Part shown: positions 11,172-22,707 of the stretch, piece after piece
Numbering within the stretch: position 1 is the stretch's first letter
Layout of the letters: the number at the start of each line of letters is the position of its first letter
NCBI GenBank assembly: GCA_010093485.1
Contig: MU001499.1
Location: 744,001-808,000 of the forward strand
Direction of reading: 5' to 3'
DNA length: 64,000 bases
From: Karstenula rhodostoma CBS 690.94
Taxonomy: Eukaryota > Ascomycota > Dothideomycetes > Pleosporales > Didymosphaeriaceae
Translations under genes and position numbers: made by a program
The notes under the pieces: model-generated
What the model was told of the DNA's origin: nothing
Databases searched by the model: none
Seen by the model: the letters and a program-made list of their open reading frames with translations, nothing else

Positions 11172-11732
11172 ATGAACTCCTTCCTACACGTTCATGAAGC
11201 CGAAAAGGCTCTCCCATACTTCATCCCAAAGTCTAAGAGCGACCTCACGCTCCCCAGCCTGGAGAAATCCAACAATGAATTCCCCCATCATTCAACACCA
11301 TCACCACACCCTACCAACTCCTCCCCACTCAAAGCCAAATTCGCCTCCCTATTATTTCACCTCGCAGACACTCTCCACCGCCACACCACCCAGTACCCTC
11401 CCCCGCAACCCCCGCACCTCCCCACCCTCAAATGGTCCTGGGACCCCGCCTGGCGTGAACTTTTGGTCTGGGCGCCGCAAAAGCAATGCTACCTCTACCT
11501 CGGGCGGTACACGCACAACGAGGTGGGCCAGTTGCGGCATTGCAACGTGAGTGCGAGGGAGGATTGGACTGAGGAGAAGGCAAGGAGGGTTGTGCTGAGT
11601 TGGGAACATTGGAAGATTGATGCTGAGGGGAAGTGGTTTTTGGAGGTGTGCGAGGGAGAGGAGAAGTATTGGGTGTGTGCGGCGTATTGGAGGGCTGAGA
11701 AGGGGAAGTGGTGGTTTGTGGAGAGGGTGTGA
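11172..11732 (+). CDS. Small Trp-rich hypothetical protein
   Basis: An intronless frame of 186 aa. I do not recognise the family. The N-terminal half is Pro/His/Ser-rich and probably disordered. The C-terminal half (from about residue 85) has 12 Trp and many Lys/Glu in about 100 residues, with alternating aromatic and charged positions (KWSWDPAW, KGKWWFVERV) suggesting a compact beta-rich domain. There is no signal peptide or membrane helix, so it is probably cytosolic or nuclear. The reading frame is open on a strand with clearly GC-rich third positions late in the gene, which supports coding, but the first half has low complexity. Confidence 0.55.
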   Translation: MNSFLHVHEAEKALPYFIPKSKSDLTLPSLEKSNNEFPHHSTPSPHPTNSSPLKAKFASLLFHLADTLHRHTTQYPPPQPPHLPTLKWSWDPAWRELLVWAPQKQCYLYLGRYTHNEVGQLRHCNVSAREDWTEEKARRVVLSWEHWKIDAEGKWFLEVCEGEEKYWVCAAYWRAEKGKWWFVERV

Positions 11733-12051
11733 GGGCTAGTGATGTTAAGGATTTAGTAATAATAGTAGCTTTGGATGGCTTGTTGTACGAGTTTGGATCA
11801 GGTCTTATTAGGTGGATGCGTAGCAGAAATTTTAGGGACGACGATGCAATGCTATAGTGAAGGCTCATAGCCTTCTCATCATCATTATGTCTAAAGAGTG
11901 TTCATGGTTTAATAAAAGCAGCATGGGCCACTGGAGAAGGAAAATGAAAGCAAAACTCCATATCAACACCCAAGCTATGCAGAATCAAATGGCCTACACT
12001 GAACCCGCGCTATGCAATGTCTTGTTCAAGTCTAAAGAATCCTCTGCCATC
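11733..12051. other. Convergent intergenic region
   Basis: AT-rich 3' flank shared by the plus-strand orphan gene and the minus-strand cupin gene. Only short chance frames are seen. Confidence 0.4.
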
Positions 12052-12975
12052 TTAGTAGCTGCTAGGAGTAACCGAAGGAGCACCGGCCGAGTTCCCGGTA
12101 GGCGAGCCTTGGAATCCGCACTTCTTCAAACAAATGTCGACGCTCTGAGCAATGTTGACGGGGAGGTACTTGCGGAACTCCTGGATGTTCTTTCCATCGA
12201 TGGACTTGGGGAAGCCGAGCGTAGCGTTGACAACATCGGGGTTGAGGCCAAAGAAGCCTTGAGCCATGGTCAAGGTTCCGGCGTCCTCGTTATCGAGGGT
12301 GGCAATGAACATAGACGGGGTGCACTGGTTGTTGATCTGGTAATGGATGGCGCCTTGAGGAAAGACAGTGCCCTGGAACTTGGAGAGCGTGCCGGCGACT
12401 TCTGCGTTCTGGCCGGCCGCAACGAGGCCGTTCTCGAGGATGTAGCCGAAGTCGATCTCGCCCTCGACTACGGTGAGAAACTCGGTAGCGCGGGGGTGGA
12501 CGTGCGGCGTGTTGATGCCACACGCATCAAGGAAGCCAAGCGTGGTCGAGATGCCCAGGCCCGTGAGAATAGGGAATGTTTCAATGTTCTGTTTAAGAAC
12601 GTTAGCGTGATGTGCAAAGGATGTGAAAGAGGGGGAACATACAGCAGCCTTGGTGGCTCCACCTAGAGCACCCTTGGCAGGAACTGCTCCGTTGAAATCA
12701 AAGACGATCAGGTTCCTGAGAGCATCGCCAGAGAGGAGCTCTTGCCCCTTTGCAGTAAGGAGACGCTGGAACCGCTTGATGGCCGTAGGGGCACTGAAGA
12801 GGTCGCGGAACAAAGCAGCCTGGACCTCGGGATCAGGGCTAGGAGCAGCCACCGAAGGGGTAGGAATAGCGCTGCTGGGAGTTGCCACAATCGCCAGTGT
12901 CGTTGCAGCTTGAGGAAGGGCTTGGACGGTGGAGAAATCGACAGCCGCAACGAGAGTCTTGGTGATGGTGACCAT
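12052..12975 (-). CDS. Secreted cupin (germin/spherulin-1A-like)
   Basis: Exons 12643-12975 and 12052-12588 (54-nt intron 12589-12642 with donor GTATGT, branch GCTAAC and acceptor AACAG) give 289 aa. The intron has no stop and is a multiple of three, so an unspliced frame runs straight through and would add 18 false residues. A signal peptide is likely at residues 1-20 (ends VQALPQA). Cupin motif 1 has His140, His142 and Glu147 (TPHVHPRATEFLTV), and motif 2 is GTVFPQGAIHYQINN with His193, so the metal site (usually Mn) is complete. Germin-like proteins act outside the cell as oxalate oxidases, superoxide dismutases or structural proteins; the substrate cannot be told from sequence. The C-terminus has two Cys (CLKKC) and a Ser/Gly/Pro tail. 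I start at 12975 because the longer frame to 13095 has no purpose before the signal peptide. A minus-strand TATA box lies at about 13141-13146. Confidence 0.82.
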   Translation of the reverse strand: MVTITKTLVAAVDFSTVQALPQAATTLAIVATPSSAIPTPSVAAPSPDPEVQAALFRDLFSAPTAIKRFQRLLTAKGQELLSGDALRNLIVFDFNGAVPAKGALGGATKAAVCSPSFTSFAHHANVLKQNIETFPILTGLGISTTLGFLDACGINTPHVHPRATEFLTVVEGEIDFGYILENGLVAAGQNAEVAGTLSKFQGTVFPQGAIHYQINNQCTPSMFIATLDNEDAGTLTMAQGFFGLNPDVVNATLGFPKSIDGKNIQEFRKYLPVNIAQSVDICLKKCGFQGSPTGNSAGAPSVTPSSY

Positions 12976-14106
12976 TTTGATTATGCTGATAAGATCCTTG
13001 AAATAGCGAAAAGGCGGGACGACAAGGGAATAAGGAGATAGGGAAAAGATAAAAGGAGCTGAGAGAGAGAGTATGATTTCCTGCGTTCTAGCCAAGGAGA
13101 TACTGAGATGAGGAACATATGAAGTCGTCCACCAAGATGCTTTATACCAACATCATCGGCTACACATCGCAGGTGCTGACCATCGACCTCCATCAGCAGC
13201 CCCCGTCATTCACGGATACGTTTCGACCCGTAGGATGCTGAGAGGGCTAAGCCACGACAGCTGCCATCTGCTGTAGCTTTCACCCTCAGAATAAGGTTGT
13301 TTCTTAGCAAACAAAGGCTTATTATTTTTGCGCAGCTGCTAAAGATACGATTGGGCGCGCGCTTTGAAACGCGATGTGTTCACCGTCAGCGAGGATGGTC
13401 GGCAAGCCACTGAGCCGTGGCGCTAACTGAGGCAGGCGCAGTTGACATGATGACTGACGGGCGTTTAAACGGGGAGCTTGACATGCGCACCGAGGCTCAG
13501 GAGATCTGTGCAACGTGAGCGTGCGTGGAGTGGCTACTCAGCTTGCAAATTACGATATGTTAGTATCCACATGGTTGAAGTGTAGGATACTGCGCCGTGA
13601 CCTTGCGTTGCCGCCGTTGTCTTCGGATGTGGCATCTCCGAGCTATATCGAGCGAACAAAGACAAACAAAGCAACAAAGCAAACTCGGCGAGAGGCGTAG
13701 GCACACATTCACTGCACAGTGGGGATTTTGTGGATGAAGCCGTGTGGCTGTATGTGTTGGTCGCAATAGCAAGGGCCTGGCCAACCCAGATTTGGGCATC
13801 TTGGCGGACTGCCTGGGTAAGCAATGCCCACAAATAGGCCAGGTTTCAAAACACACAACATTTCGCCGAAGCTAATGTTGGATCACATCTCCTTCATTCG
13901 GCGGCTGCACAATGACGCTCACTAATTTCACCTAGCTTTGACGTACAGTCACTTCGAGCTGGCAACCATGTGAGTGTAAACACGATAGATTGAAACTAGG
14001 ACCTCGCAACACACTCAAGATGCTCGCTGAGTAGATGACGAGTTTTTGGAGAGGAAAAAAACAGGATCTCATCCAGTCTATACACTTCGTGACGGCCATA
14101 ACGACG
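12976..14106. other. Intergenic, cupin promoter to acidic-protein 3' end
   Basis: The left part is the cupin promoter: a TATAAAG-like box is readable on the minus strand at about 13140-13146. From 13250 to 14100 no frame on either strand has a domain or conserved motif. I see no gene here. Confidence 0.4.
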
Positions 14107-15069
14107 TTATTCATAAATCGATTCCACTTCCATCCACTCCTCCACATGACAGAACGGCAACTCGTCGAAACCAAACGCGTCGTCCAGCGTGAAAGCGTCG
14201 TCAGAAGGAATCGATGGCGGGCCTTGCACTTTCTTGACCACAATGCCTCCTTCCTCGGGCTCTTCCACTTCGGCGATGTTGTTGATGTTCGGGAAGCCTC
14301 CGTCCACGAAGATCAAAGAGGTGCGGTCACCGGGACCGCGCACCCGGCGGCGTAGACGGCGAGCCGATTCATCGACATCGTCACATGGATCGTTGTCGGA
14401 GTAGCTGCTATCGCCCTCAACGCTCATGCTGTAAGTGCGCTTGGACTTGTACATCCTGGAGTTCCATCTTTTCTTTTTCTTCCAGTCCATGCGTTGTCTC
14501 AACTCTTCGTCTTCAGATGAATCCTCTGCAAGGTGCATGTCGTTGATCTCATCAGTTATTCCGTTGTCGTCCAACCTGGATTTGCTCCTGTCGCTTTTCG
14601 CATCTTCAAACTGATCCGGTCGCACCACTTCTATGTCGCTGTCATAGCTTGGTTCGCTGTCCAGATACTCGAGTATAAAGCTGATGTCTTCTTCTTCAGC
14701 CCTGCGGAACGGCAGAACGTCTTCATATGTGCTCTCCTCGTCAGATGCGTCATCATCCTCATCAGATGCGTCATCATCCTCGGAGTCTTGCGGAGTGGTC
14801 GCACAAGCAACAGATGCCGTCGATGGCCGAGAGGATGCATCCCGCGATTGTGGCCTGGTGAAGTGGAATTGTGGTCCTTGTCCGATGGGCTTGATGAACT
14901 CGAGCGGTGGGGATTGCGCTTTGTGCACCATGCCCTTGCGCTTGTAGCTGGACGGAGGGCGGTCGTCTTTGTGGAGAAAGTCGGCGTGAGAGCGAGTGCC
15001 GGGCGTCATGGGCGGCGACGATGGGCCGTTGGCGAAGGTGAAGACGGGCGAGCGTTCGGTCGTCTCCAT
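14107..15069 (-). CDS. Acidic, disordered hypothetical protein
   Basis: An intronless frame of 320 aa, starting at the Met of METTERSPVFTF. A longer frame reaches 15165 but begins with GTG, so I use 15069. I do not recognise a named domain. The protein is highly charged: a DDDASDEDDDASDEE tract (around residue 100), several Asp/Glu runs, a basic KKKKRW patch (around residue 200), RRLRRRVRG (around 240), then an acidic C-terminus ending EEWMEVESIYE. The mixed acidic and basic patches suggest a nuclear protein that binds chromatin or other proteins. The N-terminal FTFANGPSSPPMTPGT segment looks like a phosphorylation-rich or docking motif. It is divergent from COPA across about 1.25 kb. Confidence 0.65.
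   Translation of the reverse strand: METTERSPVFTFANGPSSPPMTPGTRSHADFLHKDDRPPSSYKRKGMVHKAQSPPLEFIKPIGQGPQFHFTRPQSRDASSRPSTASVACATTPQDSEDDDASDEDDDASDEESTYEDVLPFRRAEEEDISFILEYLDSEPSYDSDIEVVRPDQFEDAKSDRSKSRLDDNGITDEINDMHLAEDSSEDEELRQRMDWKKKKRWNSRMYKSKRTYSMSVEGDSSYSDNDPCDDVDESARRLRRRVRGPGDRTSLIFVDGGFPNINNIAEVEEPEEGGIVVKKVQGPPSIPSDDAFTLDDAFGFDELPFCHVEEWMEVESIYE
14746..14787. repeat. Short tandem duplication coding for an acidic repeat
   Basis: A 21-base unit (CAGATGCGTCATCATCCTCAT-like) occurs twice in tandem and encodes the two Asp-Ala-Ser-Asp-Glu units of the acidic protein. It keeps the frame, so it adds seven residues. Confidence 0.6.
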
Positions 15070-16323
15070 GGCGGCGTGGCGGCGGAGGCGGAGGCGGAGG
15101 TGGTGGTGTTCACCGGAAAAGCCCCGCGAGGCTGCGAGGCGAATATCAAAAATGGAGGTGCTCACAAATTGGGTCGAAGGTTCCCGCGCTCAGGGAATCA
15201 AGTGCCGGTGGACGAGAGGTATGTGTGTTATGTGAGGAGACAGTTTGGCCGACAGTATCATTTTCTGGAAGTGAAGTGGAAGTGTTTTGGCAGCGAGACG
15301 GAGCGGCCAGTGGAGAGGGCGGGCGGGCAGGTGGGAGGGTTTGACAGGTCAGAGCCTGCACACCTGGGCTTATCTCGCGGTGCGGGTGGAGGGGAGGAGA
15401 GAAGAAAGCTACAGGCAGCAATGCAGGAATTGCAGGTTGGAGGCCAGATTAGCCACAGTCCGAAGCGGTGCGAGTGCGGTGGCCGAATGGGAAGGCAATG
15501 GGGACGAGGGCAGAAAAGGCGGGCTGCGGTGCTCCCTTGTGTGGCCTCGTTCGCGAGCGAGCGGGACACGGACAGATATTCACCTGCGTCGTGCGTTTCA
15601 CGGTGAGCTGGCGGCACGGGCGCGCGTCAGGACTCGAGAGGTTTTCCCCTGCTCTGGCCGCACGGCGACGATGTGTTCGCCAGCGATTAGCGGCCGGGCC
15701 TGCCAGCGATGCAGCGCAGACTCGAGCAATCTCACCTTGCGTCGACGACGGCCTGCGTGCCCAATGGCCTCGGCGCACAGAATCAGACTGCAGGGCTGGC
15801 GGGGGGCCTGCTGGCATCCAGCGAACAGCTGGCGGGGCGGCCATTGGTGAGCGGCGGGGCACCGCTCTGGCGACCCGCAGCGCTCACAGCCTCACACGGC
15901 GGAGACGGAGGGCCGTGTCGGCGGCAATGAGGCTCTGCGGCGGCATGGATGGGGGTGAGAGGCGGGAGGTGAGAGTCGACTACCCACGCGTTGGTGCCTG
16001 AGGACGCCTACACGCCTACACGGTGCAGATGCCCATGGTGCCGGCTCGAGGCCATCACCGTCACGGCCACGGTCACGTGAAGCGGGGGACGGACCCAACT
16101 GCGCTTGCCCGGTTCGGGGAAGGCGGCTTCCGCACTTCCTCCGTGGACACATTGAACATTTGGCGAGTACACAGCTCGACACCGGCAGCAGCACCGCAAG
16201 CAACACAACACCATCTTCTCTTTTCCGTCTCCTCTCCTCGCCCCGCCGTCTGCTGTCCCGCCCGCTGCCCATTGAAGCCGTCTCCCGCGCCCCTGGAGCT
16301 GCGGCTGCTCCTGCACTTCCACC
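15070..16323. promoter_or_regulatory. Divergent promoter region of the acidic protein and COPA
   Basis: A GC-rich 1.25-kb spacer. Long open frames occur on both strands (for example plus 14533-15606), but they arise from low stop frequency in GC-rich sequence and are mutually overlapping. A TCACGTGA palindrome lies at 16073-16080, 244 bases before the COPA start. A C/T-rich tract at about 16200-16260 is a likely COPA initiation region. Confidence 0.5.
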
Positions 16324-19300
16324 ATGGCTTCTTCCCCATCCATGTTGACAAAGGTATGCAGCTAGCCCCCCGCAGCCCATCGCAGCAACTGACCGCCTGC
16401 AGTTCGAGTCCAAGTCGTCACGGGCAAAGGGCATTGCCTTCCACCCCAAGAGGTACCCCCGTGCCTCCTCGTGCGGTTCGCGCCGCTGCTGACCGCCTCA
16501 GACCATGGATCCTCGTGTCACTACACTCCTCGACCATCCAATTGTGGGACTACCGCATGGGCACCCTGATAGATCGCTTTGAAGAGCACGACGGCCCGGT
16601 CCGCGGCATCGACTTTCATAAGACACAGCCATTGTAAGCACAGCTGGCGTTGAGCTCCGAGCATCGCATACTAAGACATGGCAGGTTCGTCTCCGGCGGC
16701 GATGATTACAAGATCAAGGTCTGGTCGTACCAGACCCGCCGGTGTCTGTTCACCCTGAACGGCCATTTGGACTACGTTCGCACCGTCTTCTTCCACCACG
16801 AGCTCCCGTGGATCCTGAGTAGCTCCGATGACCAGACAATCCGCATTTGGAATTGGCAGAACCGCAGCCTCATCTGCACCATGACCGGACACAACCACTA
16901 CACCATGTGCGCGCAATTTCATCCCAAGGACGATCTTATTGTTTCCGCATCGCTGGATCAGTCTGTTCGTGTATGGGATATTTCAGGGTTGAGGAAAAAG
17001 CACTCCGCGCCGACGGCCATGTCTTTTGAAGATCAGATGTCCCGCGCCAACCAGAACCAGGCCGACATGTTCGGAAACACGGATGCGGTTGTGAAATTCG
17101 TTCTCGAGGGCCACGACCGAGGTGTGAACTGGGTCGCGTTCCACCCTACACTTCCGCTCATCGTTTCGGCGGGTGACGATAGGTTGGTGAAGCTGTGGAG
17201 GATGTCAGAGACCAAGGCATGGGAGGTGGACACTTGTCGAGGGCATTTCCAGAACGCATCGGCGTGTCTGTTCCACCCGCACCAGGACCTTATCCTTTCC
17301 GTAGGCGAAGACAAGACCGTACGCGTATGGGACCTCAACCGCCGAACCTCTGTACAATCTTTCAAGAGAGAGAACGATCGCTTCTGGGTAATCGCTGCAC
17401 ATCCGGAGATCAACCTGTTCGCGGCCGGCCACGACAATGGCGTGATGGTGTTCAAGCTAGAGCGTGAGCGCCCCGCGTCTGCGGTCTACCAGAACAACTT
17501 GTTCTACATTACCAAGGAGAAGCATGTGCGCTCCTATGATTTCGGGAAGAACATTGAGTCTCCGTCCATGCTTTCCTTGAAGAAGCTCGGTAGTGCTTGG
17601 GTCCCGCCTCGGACGCTTTCCTACAACCCCGCCGAACGATCCATTCTCGTCACCTCCCCTGCCGACAGTGGAACATATGAGCTCATCAGTTTGCCGCGCG
17701 ATGCATCGGGAGCTGTAGAGCCTACTGATACCAAGCGAGGCACCGGTAGCTCGGCTGTCTTTGTTGCCCGCAACAGGTTTGCAGTGTTCAACCAGCAGAA
17801 TCAGCAGATCGACATCAAAGATTTGAGCAACGCTACTACGAAAACGATTAAGCCCCCACTTGGAACAACCGACATCTACTTTGGTGGAACCGGCAACCTG
17901 CTCCTTATCACGCCGACTTCTGTGGTCCTTTACGATATCCAGGCCAAAAAGAATATCGCCGAGCTCTCTGTTAACGGTGTAAAGTACGTTGTGTGGTCGT
18001 CTGATGGTCTCCACGTCGCGCTTCTAAGCAAACACAACGTCACTATTGCCACCAAGAACCTAGAGCAGGTCAGCACACTTCACGAGACCATCCGCATAAA
18101 GAGCGCTACCTGGGACGATGCTGGTGTTCTTCTTTACTCCACGCTGAACCACGTCAAGTATAGCTTGATGAATGGAGATAATGGCATCGTGCGCACCTTG
18201 GAGCACACGGTATACCTGGTGAAGGTCAAGGGGCGCAACATCTACTGCTTGGACCGAGCAGCGAAGCCCAAGGTCCTTCAAATCGATCCCACCGAGTACC
18301 GTTTCAAGTTGGCACTAGTCAAGCGTAACTACGACGAGATGCTTAACATCATCACGAATTCGAGTCTCGTGGGCCAAAGCATCATTTCATACCTACAGAA
18401 GAAAGGCTATCCTGAGATCGCGCTGCAGTTTGTTCAAGACCCGCAAACGCGGTTTGAGCTTGCGATTGAGTGCGGGAACTTGGATGTCGCAGTCGAGATG
18501 GCCAAGCAGCTCGACCGACCCAAGCTCTGGCAACGTCTCGGCGTTGAGGCTCTGGCGCACGGCAATCACCAAGTTGTAGAGATGACCTACCAGAAACTCC
18601 GAAACTTCGACAAGCTTTCATTCCTCTACCTTTCCACGGGAGACCAGGAGAAGCTCAAGCGTATGGCCAAGATTGCTGAGCATCGTGGCGACATGACCGC
18701 CCGCTTCCAAAATGCTCTTTATCTCGGTGACGTCCAAAATCGGATTGAGATGTTCCAGGAGATCGACCTTTATCCCCTCGCATACGCAACAGCCAAGGCA
18801 CACGGTCTGGAAGAACAAGCTCAACAAATACTAGAGGCCAGCGGTCTTACAGAAGACCAAATCAATCTGCCATCGATTGGGGCTCAGCTTACACCACCCA
18901 TGCCCATTGTTCCAACGTACAAGGCCAATTGGCCAACGCATGCCGCGTCCTCTACAGTATTTGAAAGGGCACTTGCTGGTGAGGTTGAGGGTACCGGCGC
19001 AGAAGAGCCAGCAGCCAACGGATACGGGGACGAAGATCTTCTGGGTGATGCCGAAGCACCGGGTGCCGCTGTCGCTGAACTTGGAGGTGACGAGGAAGAA
19101 GATGTCGGTGGCTGGGATATGGGCGATGACGGTGAAGCCGAAGCCGAAGATGAATTCGTCGAGGTCGAGGGTGCAGAGACTGGCGCAGGTAGCAGCGAGG
19201 CAGACTTGTGGGCTCGCAACTCTCCCTTGGCTGCGGATCACGTTGCTGCAGGTTCGTTTGAAACTGCTATGCAGCTCCTGAACCGACAAATAGGTGCCGT

Positions 19301-20192
19301 GAACTTCGCACCGCTCGAGTGGCGATTCGAGGAGATTTACCAAGCTACACGGACCTTCCTTCCAGCTACGCCTAACATGCCTTCGATCGTCAATTACGTA
19401 CGAAGAACAGTCAATGAGACCGATTCGCGAAAGATTCTGCCCATCATACCACGCGACCTAGAGTCGATATTAGCGAGCGAGCTGCCAGCTGGTAAATCGG
19501 CAATGTTGAAGAACAAGCTAGAAGACGGTGTTGCGGTCTTCAAGCGGTTATTACAGCTGTTGATTGTCAACGTTGTTTCTTCGCAAGCGCAGCTCTCGGA
19601 GGTATGTTGCAAGTCATACGGGAATCAGAAACCGGGTTACTGACAAGAATTACAGGCCAGACAAGCAATTCACACGGCTGCTCAATATGTAATCGCAATG
19701 TCCATCGAACTGGCGCGAAGGTCCCTTATCCAAGGCGCGACTGACATTTCTGGCCTCCCCGAAGACACCAGGAAGCGAGCACTTGAGCTTTCGGCATACT
19801 TCACGATTCCTGAGCTAGAGGGCCCTCACAAATCCCTCCCACTTTCAGCGGCAATGAACTTTGCCAACAAGAACAAACAGCTAAACACGGCGCTCAACTT
19901 TGCCAATGCCCTTCTCGACCGCACCGCCAATGCGAAGCTGAAGGAACAGGCCAAGAGGGTGAAGACAACGGCGGAGCGCAATCCGAACGACGCCATCGAG
20001 ATCGACTTTGATCAGTTTGCTGACTTTGAGATTTGTGCTGCATCGTTCACACCGATATACCAAGGCAGCCCATCTGCCGCGTGCCCTTACGATGGTGCTA
20101 AGTACCATGCGAAGTACAAGGGTACGGTCTGTAAGATCTGCGAGGTGTGCCAGATTGGTGCTCCTGCGAGTGGACTGAGGCTGGTGGGTTGA
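16324..20192 (+). CDS. COP1: Coatomer subunit alpha (alpha-COP)
   Basis: Exons 16324-16353, 16403-16452, 16502-16633, 16685-19601 and 19656-20192 give 1221 aa with frame kept, close to the usual alpha-COP length. The N-terminus ([19 protein letters not shown], then [17 protein letters not shown]) starts a WD40 propeller whose repeats run to about residue 300 (WNWQNRS, VWDISGL, LWRMSET, VWDLNRR). The WD-associated helical region and C-terminal alpha-COP domain follow. An acidic linker occurs at about residues 800-880. The C-terminus has paired Cys ([10 protein letters not shown]) and ends GLRLVG. In the COPI coat, the propellers bind KKxx signals for Golgi-to-ER retrieval. Three short exons at the 5' end code the first 70 residues, a pattern common in fungal copA. 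TyrRS follows on the same strand. Confidence 0.95.
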
Positions 20193-20791
20193 AAGGACTG
20201 GTAGCGGATAGTGTTTGACAATTTTTGGTCTGAAGCCATTTGGAATACTGTAGCGTATGATGTTAGATTTGTCCTACATTGCTGGGAACACGAGGTTTGA
20301 GGAAAACCCCACAGTGGGCAACGAAGGGACGCGGAAGACGGGTGTATGTACCTGTTGACAAAATGCCATGAGATAATGTTCATACATGCGCTTGGTTGTG
20401 CAGACGGTGATGTGAGAGACGCGCCTCGAATTCCGCCTTCGCGTATCCCCTGCATTGATCGATCCAAGCAGTACTACAAAACACTGGGCTCATCCTCCAC
20501 ATCTTGACTGCTGTAATCGCGCCAAGCAGTTCATCTGACGTAATCATACTCGCGCACCCGTTCCGCGAACAAGGGTCCACAATTTTTATCAGCCCCAAAT
20601 CAGCCCCACGTTGACTCGTTCAGTCGGTCGACGACTCATCAAGCCTTGAACGAGCGACCAAGCAATCATAACGCACATATACTCGAGGTTGGGAATATAG
20701 CTTCCTTCCTTACCAACATTTCCTACGGGATCTGTGCAGAGCTATATAATTGACCCCATCACGCTTCTCTGAAGCGCCCCGCTACCCCGCC
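20193..20791. other. Intergenic, COPA to TyrRS
   Basis: COPA 3' UTR followed by the TyrRS promoter. Only short, motif-free frames are seen. Confidence 0.4.
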
Positions 20792-22258
20792 ATGGCAGAC
20801 TCGGTCGTCGCCATCCAGGACGAGATCGCCCTACTGGAGAAGAACCTCGCCGAGTTGCAAGACCAGTTGAAAGATGCAAAGTCGCGGTTACAAAAGGCGC
20901 AGTCGGAAGAGGTGGCCCAGTCAGGACAGCAAGTGATGAGCAAGGAGGACCGCCTCGCGCTGATCAAGGTGAACCTGAAAGAGGTGCTCAATCCTGAAAT
21001 CATGGACGCCGTTCTCGACAAGGGAGAGAGTCTGAAGGTCTACTGGGGTACTGCAACAACAGGCAGGCCTCACTGCGGATACGTATGTCGTGTTCGTCGG
21101 GCAACAGAGGGTGGTCGTGTGCTAACGCATCCCAGTTTGTACCCATCCTCAAGATCGCCCAATTCCTGCGCGCTGGTTGCCACGTCAAGATTCTGCTAGC
21201 AGATATCCACGGCTTCCTCGACAACCTCAAAGCGCCCATCGAGTTGGTCAAGTTCCGCGCTGAGTACTACCGCTATGTCATCACCGCGCTGCTCAAGGCC
21301 GTCAACGTCCCCATCAACAAGCTCCAGTTCGTGCTGGGCTCCTCTTACGAACTCGCTCCCGATTACATGATGGATCTGCTGCGGTTGGCCAGTATAACGA
21401 GCGAGCACGACTCGAAGAGGGCGGGTGCTGAAGTCGTCAAGCAGACGGAGAACGCGCCGCTCAGTGGGCTGATCTACCCGCTCATGCAGGCGCTAGATGA
21501 GCAGTACTTGGATGTGGATGTGCAGTTTGGTGGAGTGGACCAGCGCAAGATCTTCGCGCTCGCAAAGGATGTCCTCCCCAAGATTGGCTACAAGGAACGC
21601 GCACATTTGATGAACCCCATGGTGCCCGGGCTCCAAGGCGGTAAGATGAGCGCAAGTGACCCAGACTCTAAGATCGACGTTCTAGACACGCCCGATGCAG
21701 TGCGCAAGAAGCTCAAGAAGGCATTTGCACCGCCGAAAGAGGTCGAGGAGAACGGTGTGCTCAGCTTCGTCGAGTACGTGCTGCTGCCCGCTGGCGAGCT
21801 GCGACATGGCACACCCAAGTTCGTTGTCGAGCGGAGAGAAGGCGAGCCGCTCGTCTATACCGACATTGAGAAGATGCAAGAAGACTACAAGAACGACATT
21901 GTAAGCCCGGTCGCTTCATCATACCTCGTCATGGTTCAATTGCTAACTCTCACAGCTCACACCTCAAATGCTCAAACCCGCCGTCACAGAAGCTCTCATT
22001 CAGTTGCTTGCCCCCGTACAAGAAGCCTTCCAGGCCGACAGCAAGTGGAAGGATATCGAGCAGAAGGCTTACCCGCCGCCGCCTGCGGAAAAGAAGAAGG
22101 AAAAGAAGAAGAAGGACAAGGGCACCGGATACCCTGGTGCGAAGAAGGTAGAAACCAAACCGGACGGGCACGTAGAGGGTGTGGACAAGGCCACGGTTGA
22201 CGTCGGTGCGGATGGTGGAGCGCAAGCGATTGAGCAGTTGAAGTTGGAGAAGAAGTGA
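20792..22258 (+). CDS. TYS1: Cytosolic tyrosyl-tRNA synthetase
   Basis: Exons 20792-21082, 21136-21900 and 21956-22258 give 452 aa. The N-terminus is a coiled-coil-like leader (LLEKNLAELQDQLKDAKSRL). The class I core follows: the HIGH-like motif GTATTGRPHCGY around residue 90, split at its end by intron 1, and the KMSKS-equivalent GGKMSASDPDSKID around residue 270. Tyr and tRNA-binding segments include ALDEQYLDVDVQFGGVDQRK. The C-terminus is a Lys-rich extension (EKKKEKKKKDKG), as in yeast Tys1, which contacts tRNA. It charges tRNA-Tyr using ATP in the cytosol. The protein is longer than yeast Tys1 (394 aa) mostly at the N-terminal leader and the tail. Confidence 0.95.
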
Positions 22259-22707
22259 GGCATGCTATGAAGACGCCTTGTTAGATTGCTGCAGAACCTT
22301 GCAGGTTTAATAACCTCCAGGCCTCTCTCAGTACGCAATGTACACGTTTTGATGTGTTTTGATGTGTTTTGACGCCCTACTAGACCACTCGTGGACGAGT
22401 ATCCTGTCATGGAAAGATATACCTCGGCCCGACATGGTGAAAAACACAACACGACATGGGCTATTTCCAAAAGATGCAGCAACTAGATGAGAGTCAGAGG
22501 ATAGCAAAACGATGCGATAAGCCAAGAACTATTGACGTCACGCCCAAGACTGACTGTTCAGATGCGGTAGAGCGCTCCTCCGCTTTCGCGTCGGAATTTC
22601 GCGTCTGCCGAAGGAAAACTAAATGAACCTCACTACATATGTATTACTCCAAGACATTGGCTGAGTATTCCCTAGCATCCATCCTAGGGATTTTTTTGTC
22701 TTTTAAA
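22259..22707. other. Intergenic, TyrRS to MFS transporter
   Basis: AT-richer spacer. An 11-base phrase GATGTGTTTTG occurs twice in tandem near 22350-22371. No gene seen. Confidence 0.35.

Noticed and set aside
14533..15606. Plus-strand open frame of 357 codons antisense to the acidic protein and its upstream region
   Set aside because: It runs opposite the strongly biased acidic-protein frame, changes character where that gene ends, has no motif and no fungal start context.
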